Shown: positions 22,559 to 29,360 of the stretch, piece by piece
Layout: the number at the start of each line of letters is the position of its first letter
Numbering within the stretch: position 1 is the stretch's first letter
IMG/VR virus record: IMGVR_UViG_3300030118_001729
Span: 12,721 to 43,851 of that record
Length of the DNA: 31,131 bases
Origin: a virus
Strand: one strand, 5' to 3'
Program-made: the position numbers and the translations under genes
The notes under the pieces: model-generated
What the model was told of the DNA's origin: nothing
The model's database searches: none
Seen by the model: the letters and a program-made list of their open reading frames with translations, nothing else

Positions 22559-22997
22559 CTTAGAAATATGGAATGAGTTAGCAGATACAGATCCTGAGTA
22601 TATCAAGCCTGTGTCATTTGGTGCTAGATCATTTACAGCTATTGACCCACAGTATCAGATCAGAAAAATGACTGAACAGTTTGGACCTATTGGTGCTGGA
22701 TGGGGCTGGGAAAGTACAACTGAAGTTGTGCAAATGTCTAACGGTGACTCAGCAGTACTGGCTCATGTTACTGTCTGGCATACAGAACGTCATTATTCTT
22801 TTGGTGGATTCACTGGCTGCCGAAAATTCTTTGACGCTTCGAAGGGACGCATTGCTGAAGATGCGCCCAAGATGGCAGTGACTGACGGATTGACTAAAGC
22901 ATTATCGCATATTGGCTGTGATGCTAATATCTTCTTAGGTAAGATGGATGGTAATAAGTATGCTCAAGATGATAAAAAACCTAAGAGTGATTGGTAA
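22551..22997 (+). CDS. Single-strand annealing protein, RAD52/ERF-like
   Basis: This 148-residue protein carries the elements of the RAD52/ERF superfamily of phage annealing proteins: FTAIDPQYQIRKMTEQFGPI followed by GAGWGWE, then a beta stretch AVLAHVTVWH, and near the end DAPKMAVTDGLTKALSHIG with ANIFLG. It would anneal single strands produced by the YqaJ exonuclease, whose gene overlaps its start. The subfamily cannot be settled by eye. The acidic/basic tail (DDKKPKSDW) may contact partners. Confidence 0.75.
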   Translation: MSNLEIWNELADTDPEYIKPVSFGARSFTAIDPQYQIRKMTEQFGPIGAGWGWESTTEVVQMSNGDSAVLAHVTVWHTERHYSFGGFTGCRKFFDASKGRIAEDAPKMAVTDGLTKALSHIGCDANIFLGKMDGNKYAQDDKKPKSDW

Positions 22998-23251
22998 TGC
23001 TTACTAAAAAAGTAACAAAGCTATGGAAGGGTGAATATCTTTCCATACGCACATATGAGCATCAGGCCGCGATCAAAGCGGACGGCCTGAGGCTCATTTA
23101 TGGAGACAAGAGTATGACTCTCTCTCGACAGCAATTAGAGAATCTCAAACCATCTTCTAAAATTTTCAAATCAAAGACAGGCGGTAAAGATTATCAACTA
23201 ATAGATATTAAATTTGCACCCAATGATCCGCGACAGGATCTACTATTATAA
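22997..23251 (+). CDS. Hypothetical protein in the recombination operon
   Basis: This 84-residue protein begins MLTKKVTKLWKGEYLSIRTY; the ATG overlaps the previous stop (TAATG), which is preferred to an in-frame TTG six bases upstream. It contains AIKADGLRLIYGDKSMTLSR and ends APNDPRQDLLL, suggesting a small beta domain. No family is recognised. A strong 12-bp hairpin is embedded in its coding sequence (23056-23096). Position suggests a recombination or replication accessory. Confidence 0.7.
   Translation: MLTKKVTKLWKGEYLSIRTYEHQAAIKADGLRLIYGDKSMTLSRQQLENLKPSSKIFKSKTGGKDYQLIDIKFAPNDPRQDLLL
23056..23096 (+). other. Strong hairpin inside a coding region
   Basis: TGAGC and CAGGCCG (23056-23060, 23063-23069) pair with CGGCCTG and GCTCA (23083-23089, 23092-23096), separated by a two-by-two mismatch and a 13-base loop. 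It is GC-rich relative to the surroundings. It could slow translation, protect the mRNA or mark a processing site. Confidence 0.45.
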
Positions 23252-23262
23252 GGAGGCCATCA

Positions 23263-23634
23263 ATGGCAGAAGAATACGACAATACAAATACTGGTGGAGC
23301 ATGGCCTCCATTTCCAGAACAAAAATTTATATTACAAGGTAATGTAGATATTAATTCTAAAGATCACAAAATTGTATGCGTACAAAATGTAACTAAAGAT
23401 GGACAGAAAACTATAACACTTTATCAAAAGATGGGCATACTATTTGAGAATGATAAAAAGGGTAATGAACAAGCACCAGATTATTCTGGGCCACTAGACG
23501 ACCACGACAAATTACGTATAGCTGGATGGAGAAGAAAGTCTCAAGATACTGATAAAATGTATATCAGGTTAGTAGTATCTGAAGGCAAAGTATCCGAAGA
23601 CAAAAGCTTTACAAATGATGTGATTCCATTCTAA
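23263..23634 (+). CDS. Probable single-stranded DNA-binding-like protein
   Basis: This 123-residue protein starts MAEEYDNTNTGGAWPPFPEQ. It has a compact beta-rich middle, including FILQGNVDIN, GQKTITLYQKMGILFEN and RIAGWRRKSQ, and ends DKSFTNDVIPF. The acidic tail with terminal IPF is reminiscent of the DDDIPF tip by which SSB proteins recruit partners. AAGGAGG lies nine bases before the ATG. It closes the exonuclease and annealing operon and is followed by a terminator, so an SSB role would fit. The fold is not proven. Confidence 0.55.
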   Translation: MAEEYDNTNTGGAWPPFPEQKFILQGNVDINSKDHKIVCVQNVTKDGQKTITLYQKMGILFENDKKGNEQAPDYSGPLDDHDKLRIAGWRRKSQDTDKMYIRLVVSEGKVSEDKSFTNDVIPF

Positions 23635-23650
23635 TGTGGGATCAGTTCTC

Positions 23651-23689
23651 CGAGGACACAGACATGCCTTTACTGCTTAACTGTCCTCG
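23651..23689 (+). other. Hairpin CGAGGACA/TGTCCTCG before the terminator
   Basis: An exact 8-bp inverted repeat (23651-23658 with 23682-23689) encloses 23 bases. It lies between the SSB-like gene and the terminator at 23699, so it may stabilise the 3' end of the operon mRNA or belong to a small stable RNA ending at that terminator. Confidence 0.45.
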
Positions 23690-23698
23690 TTCACCTTG

Positions 23699-23727
23699 GC
23701 GCATCTTTTTAGGTGCGTCTTTTTTTT
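23699..23727 (+). terminator. Intrinsic terminator after the recombination operon
   Basis: GCGCATC (23699-23705) pairs with GGTGCGT (23712-23718), including two wobble pairs, with a six-base loop, and is followed by C and eight T residues. It is a typical Rho-independent terminator. The next gene starts only 11 bases later. Confidence 0.85.
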
Positions 23728-23737
23728 GAGGTACAAA

Positions 23738-24004
23738 ATGACACCACTCGAACGAATGAAAGCAGATGCAAAAATCTGCAACTCAAAACTAAAAACTAAT
23801 AGTAAAACTATTAACACTCCAGAGCCAACAGAAGCTAGAGGACTATCAAGAACTCAAGGCAAAGGCTGGCGTAACAACAAACTAACTGACAAAGAAATAA
23901 GTGATATAAAATATTTCTTAGCAAAAGGTTGGGACATGAGATCAACAGCTATTGTTTGCGGTGTAAGTTATAGCAGCGTTCAAAGAATAAAAGCTAATAA
24001 CTAA
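23738..24004 (+). CDS. Small helix-turn-helix protein
   Basis: This protein of about 88 residues starts MTPLERMKADAKICNSK; the ATG with GAGG seven bases upstream is preferred over a longer reading that runs through the terminator. The C-terminal LTDKEISDIKYFLAKGWDMR followed by AIVCGVSYSSVQRIK is a resolvase/homeodomain-like helix-turn-helix, with recognition helix near SYSSVQRIK. The N-terminal half is polar and probably flexible. It could be a late-gene activator acting on the repeated motif of the late strand; this is a guess. Confidence 0.65.
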   Translation: MTPLERMKADAKICNSKLKTNSKTINTPEPTEARGLSRTQGKGWRNNKLTDKEISDIKYFLAKGWDMRSTAIVCGVSYSSVQRIKANN

Positions 24005-24213
24005 TGCAATACTTCTACACATTATTAGTTATTGGTTACGAAATAGCAGAAAATCCAACACATGTCATAGTTGTTTTTGATGACTATGATTCTTGTCAGC
24101 AATCACTAGTTATAGCAGATCCTCTGTACAATTACATAGATGCATACGAGATGTATTGCATAGAAAGTGACGTTACGTCACAAATTATTATGCCAAAGGA
24201 TAGACCACAATGA
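24004..24213 (+). CDS. Small hypothetical protein
   Basis: This 69-residue protein, MQYFYTLLVIGYEIAENPTH, contains VIVVFDDYDSCQQSL and an aromatic, acidic remainder. It starts on the previous stop (TAATG) and its own stop overlaps the next start (ATGA). No family is recognised; the short alternating hydrophobic stretches suggest a small alpha/beta protein. Confidence 0.6.
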   Translation: MQYFYTLLVIGYEIAENPTHVIVVFDDYDSCQQSLVIADPLYNYIDAYEMYCIESDVTSQIIMPKDRPQ

Positions 24214-24374
24214 AAACTGTAAAACTTACTAAACAAGAAATAAACATGTTATTACATGGCTATTATGCTTGGTTAAATAATGATGGCGACACTGAAGATA
24301 GTGGCTTTTCTAAACAAGAAAGAAAAGCCATGAAGTCAGCGTATGACGTTTTAGTTGATGTTTTAAACGCTTAA
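24210..24374 (+). CDS. 54-residue hypothetical protein at the end of the early block
   Basis: This short gene encodes MKTVKLTKQEINMLLHGYYA and then a helical GFSKQERKAMKSAYDVLVDV. The start overlaps the previous stop (ATGA). Its last 12 bases overlap the convergent endolysin gene on the other strand, so early and late transcripts meet here without an obvious terminator. No family is recognised. Confidence 0.6.
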   Translation: MKTVKLTKQEINMLLHGYYAWLNNDGDTEDSGFSKQERKAMKSAYDVLVDVLNA

Positions 24375-24824
24375 CTCAAAGTGAGGCGCATCAATAAACG
24401 GACGTCTACCTTGTGACCTTCGAAGATCGATGTACTCATTCATTGCATCTTCCATTGAGCCATCAAAGTCAGCTATTGAATTGATATGCCAAGCTGCTCC
24501 CCATCTTACAGAGATGCCAAGATCTTTGGCTGCTTGTTGAATAGCATCTGCAATATCATCATACAGATTAAGTTCCCAAGAAACTCTTGGACCAACATAA
24601 GCTACAGTATCAATTGCAATACCTTCAAGATGCTTTGATTTCATAGTTTGCGATGCGCCTTTATCTACAAGCTGACGCTGTTGTTCCATTGTTCGAAGGC
24701 CACCCAGATGCGGAATGCCAAAGTCAACTTTAGTAATTCCTATTGCATACTTTGCAAGAGATACCATGCGATCATCAACACCTTCGAGTCTATCTAAACT
24801 TCTTTGACTTAACTTGAATGTCAT
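24363..24824 (-). CDS. Endolysin, M15 family peptidase
   Basis: This 153-residue enzyme has M15-type zinc ligands His65 and Asp72 in SKHLEGIAID and His148 in DAPHFEL, with a catalytic acidic residue probably at Asp145. This matches L-alanyl-D-glutamate or related peptidases, such as the T5-type endolysin, which cleave peptidoglycan stem peptides. It lacks a signal peptide, so release needs the holin encoded immediately upstream (4-nt overlap). It is the last late gene on this strand and overlaps the final early gene by 12 nt. Confidence 0.87.
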   Translation of the reverse strand: MTFKLSQRSLDRLEGVDDRMVSLAKYAIGITKVDFGIPHLGGLRTMEQQRQLVDKGASQTMKSKHLEGIAIDTVAYVGPRVSWELNLYDDIADAIQQAAKDLGISVRWGAAWHINSIADFDGSMEDAMNEYIDLRRSQGRRPFIDAPHFELSV

Positions 24825-25162
24825 TTCTTTAGTCCTTTCATTGTACGAATACCAAAGCTTGCAGCTATTGAAGCATACATAGCCCAGCTAAACCACTGAG
24901 GCGCAGCCTGAAGATTCTCAAAACCTTGTTTCATATATGGCTGTAACCAAGGAACGAATGATCCTAAAACAATAGCTATAAAACATAAAGTCCAAGCCTC
25001 GTCTTTCCAGCTATCAGCACTAGCCTCAATTGCCGCTTGTTCCCAACTGATTTCACCTGTTGCAATTTTCATTTTGGTTTCAGCCTCAGCAGCTTTAACC
25101 TTTGCTTTACTATCAATGTAAGTAGTAGCTAAACCAGCAACACTTTGAAGTATTCCAATCAT
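24821..25162 (-). CDS. Holin, GTA 3-TM holin-like
   Basis: This 113-residue membrane protein has an Ala/Lys/Glu-rich N-terminal helix, the family-typical SWKDEAWTL at 51-59, and hydrophobic helices at about 57-76 and 88-106 (FSWAMYASIAASFGI). The first 20 residues may form a further membrane segment. The pattern resembles the holins of gene transfer agents and many alphaproteobacterial phages. It overlaps the endolysin gene by 4 nt and the upstream membrane protein by 4 nt (ATGA), as in a lysis cassette. Confidence 0.75.
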   Translation of the reverse strand: MIGILQSVAGLATTYIDSKAKVKAAEAETKMKIATGEISWEQAAIEASADSWKDEAWTLCFIAIVLGSFVPWLQPYMKQGFENLQAAPQWFSWAMYASIAASFGIRTMKGLKK

Positions 25163-25374
25163 GATGCACCTCTATCTGTCTTTGCTTCTTTATTCATCCA
25201 TATTCCAAAGCAGCCAGTAAGCGCACCCATACAAACAGATACAAGTCCAGCTTGACCATTGGTAGGATCTTCGAGTGACATATACCAATGAACAGATTGA
25301 TAAGTAAGAATAGTAACTACTAACATCATCAACCTAGGAAAAATTTTATAATCATCAATTATTGTCGAGGCCAT
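25159..25374 (-). CDS. Two-helix membrane protein (possible second holin or antiholin)
   Basis: This 71-residue protein has hydrophobic segments at about 14-32 (LMMLVVTILTYQSVHWYM) and 43-60 (GLVSVCMGALTGCFGIW), with charged ends. AAAGGA lies eight bases before the ATG. It is coupled to the holin gene (ATGA). Two-helix proteins beside a holin often modulate lysis timing; that function is inferred from context, and I do not recognise a named family with confidence. Confidence 0.7.
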   Translation of the reverse strand: MASTIIDDYKIFPRLMMLVVTILTYQSVHWYMSLEDPTNGQAGLVSVCMGALTGCFGIWMNKEAKTDRGAS

Positions 25375-25477
25375 TGGAATATTCCTTTGCTATTCTTCTG
25401 TCACTTGTTTGTATAACTAGCTTTCCGTCATCTGTATATACTACGAACCTGTTGTATTTAATCTCTACTAACTTCAC
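25355..25477 (-). CDS. Possible 40-residue protein (GTG start)
   Basis: The gap between two membrane-protein genes holds a GTG ORF, MKLVEIKYNRFVVYTDDGK, ending KEYSNGLDNN. It begins three bases after the previous stop and overlaps the next gene by 20 nt. The amino acid pattern (YTDDGKLVIQTSDRRIA) looks like a real small beta hairpin protein, and I recall similar short ORFs in marine phages. There is no Shine-Dalgarno, so the call is tentative. Confidence 0.5.
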   Translation of the reverse strand: MKLVEIKYNRFVVYTDDGKLVIQTSDRRIAKEYSNGLDNN

Positions 25478-25480
25478 AAA

Positions 25481-25936
25481 CTATCTAAAATAACTTCTTA
25501 TGTCTAACCACCCCATATAATGCAAATATAGCGTAGAGCCAATAGCAGAGGCCGTGATAAGGAAAACTATTCCAGCAATGGTCAACATCATCTCTTGACG
25601 TTCTATGGCCTCACGGCGCAGCCTAGCCTCCATCTCGCGCTTTTCCTGCAAAACTTCTTTGCGTATGCGTAGAAGCTGATCCCATTTACTTTTGCCTAAG
25701 TTGTTGCATACCCATTCACGCAATTCTTCTTCAGCCTGTGCAGCCTCTTGCTCTTTTGCCCAGCGATCCATAGCAATTGAGTTTACATCTGAACTACTAA
25801 TACCTTTTGATTGTAATTTTTTCTTAGCTTGATCTGTAGCATCAAAGAAGTTGCCAATCTCTTTGGATAAACTTGCTACAGTTTTACCAGCAGCAAGCCC
25901 TGTTTTTAAGCCAGCTAAAATAGTTAATGGGTCCAT
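25481..25936 (-). CDS. Coiled-coil membrane-anchored protein
   Basis: This 151-residue protein begins MDPLTILAGLKTGLAAGKTV, followed by EIGNFFDATDQAKKKLQSKG, a long charged coiled coil at about 57-115 and one membrane helix at 117-139. Such proteins are frequent in marine podoviruses near the fibre and lysis genes; their function is unknown. Possible roles are a spanin-like lysis factor or a tail-tip component. Base composition in the coiled-coil part is GC-richer than in the surrounding genes. Confidence 0.7.
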   Translation of the reverse strand: MDPLTILAGLKTGLAAGKTVASLSKEIGNFFDATDQAKKKLQSKGISSSDVNSIAMDRWAKEQEAAQAEEELREWVCNNLGKSKWDQLLRIRKEVLQEKREMEARLRREAIERQEMMLTIAGIVFLITASAIGSTLYLHYMGWLDIRSYFR

Positions 25937-25938
25937 AC

Positions 25939-26253
25939 CTACATTCCATCGCGTCTGGTAAACTCAACAGTTTTTTCTAGTATGGCAACACGAGCTTGCA
26001 GTTTTATTAACTCAGTCATAACATTAGCCAATCTATCAACATCATCCCAAAGATCATCAATGTTATTTTTGTTCTGATCAATATCTCTAATCATATTTAT
26101 CTTATCAGTAGTATTACTTTTGGCATCCAATACAGAAACAGTCTCTTCGAGGTTACTAATAATAGAAGCTTGCTCACTAGCATACCAAACAAAACCACCC
26201 AAAGATGAACAAATAACTCCTATCACTGCTATGTTTACTTTAGGTAGCTCCAT
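25939..26253 (-). CDS. Single-helix membrane protein with coiled coil
   Basis: This 104-residue protein has an N-terminal membrane helix at about 8-26 (IAVIGVICSSLGGFVWYAS) and a long heptad region to the C-terminus (SNLEETVSVLDAKSN and TELIKLQARVAILEK). The layout, one N-terminal anchor and a periplasmic-length coil, resembles inner-membrane spanins. Overlap with the upstream gene is by TAATG. The lysis role is inferred from the layout and from nearby holin and endolysin genes. Confidence 0.65.
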   Translation of the reverse strand: MELPKVNIAVIGVICSSLGGFVWYASEQASIISNLEETVSVLDAKSNTTDKINMIRDIDQNKNNIDDLWDDVDRLANVMTELIKLQARVAILEKTVEFTRRDGM

Positions 26254-26438
26254 TACTCAGCATCTGCTATTGTATTACCTTTAGCCACCCATTCTTGTAT
26301 GGCTTTGTAGTGTCGGTTATTAGCTTGAATAGGCACAAACATTTTTACATTATCAATAGTTGCTATAATTGCGTGTTGTGCTTCTACAACTGTATTTTCT
26401 ATTTTTAAACTTTGGTATTGTGCATTTGTTACATTCAT
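26253..26438 (-). CDS. Small tail-associated-type protein
   Basis: This 61-residue protein contains IATIDNVKMFVPIQANNRHY, then KAIQEWVAKGNTIADAE. The NRHY...GNTIADA ending is familiar from short proteins next to fibre genes in marine phages. The function is unknown. Its ATG directly follows the stop of the fibre-like gene, and its stop overlaps the next start. Confidence 0.65.
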   Translation of the reverse strand: MNVTNAQYQSLKIENTVVEAQHAIIATIDNVKMFVPIQANNRHYKAIQEWVAKGNTIADAE

Positions 26439-27473
26439 TTACAACTCCGCATCCGCAGTTCCTATAGCTTGCCAAGATTCATTACCACCAGCAGAGGCTG
26501 CTGTAATAAGACTAGTAAAGCTAGTTGTATTTATTTTAATAGATAGAAAATTAGACGAAGGGTATCTTGTAGAAGAAGTTCCTCCAGTTCTTGCTATCGT
26601 AGGGGTGCCTCTCATATGAACAGGAAAAGAAACTTGTGACGATTGATTATAACTTGTACCCGCTGAAACACCTGCCCATCCACTTTCCCATGTCGTAAAG
26701 TACCTCTGACACCTATGTAAATTTTGAGCGTGGCTTTCATAAGGATGCGTAACAGGTGCGCTATCACCTACAACAAAACTAACACCAGTAAGTTGCCAAG
26801 TGGCACTATTAGTTGCGGCAAGGTTTATCTGGTCTGACCCTGCCATATCAAAAGCACCAGCCCAGCTATTTAAAGTAGAAGTTTGATAAGTTGTTCCAGT
26901 ACCTAGTGACCAAGAAATATAAATACCAGCACCATTAGTAGTTAACCAAGTTCCAGAAGTATCGCCAGTAATTGTAATGGTTTTCTTTTCCCAAGTATCA
27001 GCAGTATTAATTGTATAGCCACTAACAAATGAACGATTAGCTGCACTATTAAATACAGAAATATAGTATGCACCAGTAACGCTAGACTTTACATAAAATG
27101 TAAGGGTGCATGTTCTTGCATTAGCAGAACCCCAGTTAAGATGACTGATATTCTGCCCTTCTATTGGTTGTATAGTTCTTGTAAATTCTGTTGCTGATAA
27201 AGATGTATCAGTGCCAGTTACGGTAACTTTCATAGAATATTCTAAATCATCTGGTGCGTCTTGAACTTGCTGAAGACTAAAACTACCTGAATGATTTTCT
27301 ATAAATCTGTAACGGTCTGGACAAAAAGTATCTGAGCCATGTGTAGCCGTAACAGAAGAACCGCTATTGCGCTGGTCTACAGACATATCACCATTAGTTA
27401 TCAAGTTGGGCTGTAGGTTAGCACCCTTGTTGATAACGTTACTAAGGTCAGCTAGGTCTCTAGCTCTAGACAT
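26439..27473 (-). CDS. Fibre-like receptor-binding protein with carbohydrate-binding-type domain
   Basis: This 344-residue protein starts MSRARDLADLSNVINKGAN, a common N-terminus of marine phage fibre proteins. Then come NLITNGDMSVDQRNSGS and a long beta-sandwich-like part (CTLTFYVKSSVTGAYYISVF, KKTITITGDTSGTWL) resembling carbohydrate-binding modules of tail proteins. A C-terminal RCQRYFTTWESGW motif follows. The stop of the upstream gene overlaps its GGAGAG ribosome binding site. Binding to a cell-surface glycan is a likely role, inferred from fold and position. Confidence 0.8.
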   Translation of the reverse strand: MSRARDLADLSNVINKGANLQPNLITNGDMSVDQRNSGSSVTATHGSDTFCPDRYRFIENHSGSFSLQQVQDAPDDLEYSMKVTVTGTDTSLSATEFTRTIQPIEGQNISHLNWGSANARTCTLTFYVKSSVTGAYYISVFNSAANRSFVSGYTINTADTWEKKTITITGDTSGTWLTTNGAGIYISWSLGTGTTYQTSTLNSWAGAFDMAGSDQINLAATNSATWQLTGVSFVVGDSAPVTHPYESHAQNLHRCQRYFTTWESGWAGVSAGTSYNQSSQVSFPVHMRGTPTIARTGGTSSTRYPSSNFLSIKINTTSFTSLITAASAGGNESWQAIGTADAEL

Positions 27474-27474
27474 A

Positions 27475-27825
27475 TTACTCTCCTAATAGAGTGGCTAAGT
27501 CCAATGCTTTGAGTGCGTCAGCATCTTTTGCGTTAGCTATCTTAGCGTCTGCTGTAATGTTACGCAGTGTCTCTTTTTTAGTAGCTATTGCATCTGCACC
27601 AGAGCCAGCCTCAAGAGCCTTCATATAGTCAACATCTAAAGCCTCAAGTCTTGGCGCACGTTCTGCTCTAAGATTATCCTTGTGAATATCTCTAGCCTTA
27701 GCCATATCTATTTCAACAGCATCTCCGTTGAATGTCCAAGCACCTCTAAACGTTCTGTCGCCAGGTACTGTTAAAGAAGATGCATCTCTGACATCTCCAT
27801 TTATATTGATGTAAGTTTTAGTCAT
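27475..27825 (-). CDS. Tail fibre assembly-like protein
   Basis: This protein of about 116 residues starts MTKTYININGDVRDASSLTV; the ATG overlaps the upstream stop (ATGA) and has GGAG nine bases before it, so a longer ATG start at 27840 is less likely. VPGDRTFRGAWTFNG is followed by an amphipathic, acidic C-terminal helix with RAERAPRLEALDVDYMKALE. This build is typical of fibre-assembly or chaperone-like phage proteins. The VPxDRxFRxAW motif also ends the upstream gene. Confidence 0.65.
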   Translation of the reverse strand: MTKTYININGDVRDASSLTVPGDRTFRGAWTFNGDAVEIDMAKARDIHKDNLRAERAPRLEALDVDYMKALEAGSGADAIATKKETLRNITADAKIANAKDADALKALDLATLLGE

Positions 27826-28235
27826 TGTGCAATTCTCCATGCATTTCTAAAGCTGCGGTCCGAAGGGACCAGTTCAACAGGAACAATTTTCATAATCGTT
27901 CTGTTTCCTTTGTAGTCTCGCCATACTGACGGATCTATATCCTTTTGAATTAAGTATTCTATTGCTTCTTCTTCTGTCATAGCACCGATAGGTTCAGCGT
28001 ATGGATGTTCTTTAGGCTCTCCATCAGGAACTAAACGGTCACGCTGATAAGTCTCTATAGGTGGCAGTATTCCACCCTCTAAAGCACACGCCATCCAGTT
28101 TGGGTCTGGGCATAGAACCTTGGCTGGCTCGTCTGGTGTGGCTGGGTCTTCAAACAATACTCTGTACTTAGACTGTACAGGTTTTAGTCTTGTCTTAGCT
28201 TCTGCTAGTCTATCCCATAAATGTCCGTGGGTCAT
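27822..28235 (-). CDS. Hypothetical fibre-region protein ending in DRSFRNAW motif
   Basis: This 137-residue protein starts MTHGHLWDRLAEAKTRLKPV, with a central proline-rich part (ILPPIETYQRDRLVPDGE) and AMTEEEAIEYLIQKDIDPSV. It ends VPSDRSFRNAWRIAQ, a motif normally found near the N-terminus of fibre-assembly-type proteins and present in the next gene. The start overlaps the last GDLA gene (ATGA) and uses the ribosome binding site inside the 15-bp linker. The function is unknown, probably fibre assembly. Confidence 0.6.
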   Translation of the reverse strand: MTHGHLWDRLAEAKTRLKPVQSKYRVLFEDPATPDEPAKVLCPDPNWMACALEGGILPPIETYQRDRLVPDGEPKEHPYAEPIGAMTEEEAIEYLIQKDIDPSVWRDYKGNRTIMKIVPVELVPSDRSFRNAWRIAQ

Positions 28236-28603
28236 GCTAAGTCTCCATGTACTGCTGCACTTACTATGCTTTTATCATTAGCTGCCCCAGTATCACCCCT
28301 ATGTATTTCAATATCAAAACTGGAAGTAGCATAGTCTCTAGAATGTGCAAAAGACCTACTAGAATTGCTATCATCGCAAGTTGCTACAACTGAAAAATTA
28401 CTGTTAGCAAGCGCATTTGAAAAATTTAAAGTATAGTCTCCTGTGCCATTATCTACTGCTGTTGAGATATTAAAATCATCACGCAAACCAAAACTTGCGC
28501 CACCATTAAAATTAACCCAAGCCTTTGCAGATCCATTAGTTACAAACGTAGTTGCTACAGTTGTTGTGCCATCGTTGAGGTTGGAGACATTAATTGTACT
28601 CAT
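28232..28603 (-). CDS. GDLA fibre protein 1
   Basis: This 123-residue protein starts MSTINVSNLNDGTTTVATTF, followed by GSAKAWVNFNGGASFGLRDD, FNISTAVDNGTGDYTLNFSN and a terminal VHGDLA. The KAW..FNG...RD.FN...DNGTG.Y core occurs in many uncultured marine phage proteins and looks like a beta-rich fibre domain. A longer reading begins upstream, but the ATG at 28603 lies in the 15-bp linker and overlaps the previous stop (ATGA). It is the last copy of the array in transcription order. Confidence 0.8.
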   Translation of the reverse strand: MSTINVSNLNDGTTTVATTFVTNGSAKAWVNFNGGASFGLRDDFNISTAVDNGTGDYTLNFSNALANSNFSVVATCDDSNSSRSFAHSRDYATSSFDIEIHRGDTGAANDKSIVSAAVHGDLA

Positions 28604-29001
28604 GCTAGGTCTCCTACTACAGCCATACCAGTTTGAGTAACGTCTTCGGCAGTGCTTGGAGCAAATGCGTAACGAACATCTGCTGCTGTTGTTGTCCAAG
28701 CAGCATCTGGCATAACTCCTCTGACTGTACCTGTAGTTGAATTTCTATTACCACATACACCAACTAAGCCAAGATAAGTGTTAGTTGAAAAAGCTGTTGT
28801 CCAAGTGTGTATTTTGTGTCCTGTGGAGCTATCAGTAATAGAACTTTGATTAAGAGATTGGCTAACCGTAACTCCAGTGTTGTCTTGTTCTGAGTAAGCT
28901 TTTATAGAACCATCAACAACATTAGCAAACGTAGAAGTCGTGCCACCACCATCAGTGAGATTAGTAGCTGTAAGATTGGTGACTGTTAGAGTACTGCTCA
29001 T
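28600..29001 (-). CDS. GDLA fibre protein 2
   Basis: This 133-residue protein, MSSTLTVTNLTATNLTDGGG, then has DGSIKAYSEQDNTGVTVSQS in place of the KAWVNFNG core, then SITDSSTGHKIHTWTTAFST, ending MAVVGDLA. It is the most diverged member: the tryptophan and RD.FN of the core are changed, but the ITDxSTG turn and GDLA end are kept. The 15-bp linkers at both ends overlap its neighbours by 4 nt. It is probably a small fibre or tip subunit. Confidence 0.78.
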   Translation of the reverse strand: MSSTLTVTNLTATNLTDGGGTTSTFANVVDGSIKAYSEQDNTGVTVSQSLNQSSITDSSTGHKIHTWTTAFSTNTYLGLVGVCGNRNSTTGTVRGVMPDAAWTTTAADVRYAFAPSTAEDVTQTGMAVVGDLA

Positions 29002-29360
29002 GCTAAGTCTCCGTTATAAGTAACACTAACATCTGCACAATCTGTATATGAACCTAATGTACTAATAAATAAAAGTTCAACATTTGCAGTTGTTTTATCA
29101 AAGTAAGACGCAAACCACCCATTACCAGCAGCATACAGACCATTATGCGTAATACAGTAATTAGCATTAGCAAAATTATTTGTCTGATTAGCTTCGTATC
29201 TTCCTGTTGAATTGTCAGTAATACTGCTTGTGTTGACGCTATCTTCAATAGTTACTGTACTAGTTCCAGTAAAATTTACCCAACAAGCAGGAATACTTTT
29301 AACAGGTCGACTAATTGTATCACCTGTCGCCTGAATGTTTGTGACCTTTAGAGTACTCAT
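28998..29360 (-). CDS. GDLA fibre protein 3
   Basis: This 120-residue protein, MSTLKVTNIQATGDTISRPV, continues IPACWVNFTGTSTVTIEDSV, NTSSITDNSTGRYEANQTNN and ends YNGDLA. The core W-V-N-F-x-G and SITDNSTG.Y are intact. Its start and stop are both inside 15-bp linkers (4-nt overlaps). Beta-rich, with no signal or membrane segment, consistent with a virion surface role. Confidence 0.8.
   Translation of the reverse strand: MSTLKVTNIQATGDTISRPVKSIPACWVNFTGTSTVTIEDSVNTSSITDNSTGRYEANQTNNFANANYCITHNGLYAAGNGWFASYFDKTTANVELLFISTLGSYTDCADVSVTYNGDLA

Noticed and set aside
23696-23737. Longer start for the HTH gene at 23738
   Set aside because: It would begin inside the terminator and translate its T-run as a phenylalanine-rich peptide.
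28604-28699. N-terminal extension of GDLA fibre protein 1
   Set aside because: The extension lies in another frame of the preceding array gene and is cysteine/arginine-rich; the linker ATG at 28603 matches the starts of the other copies.
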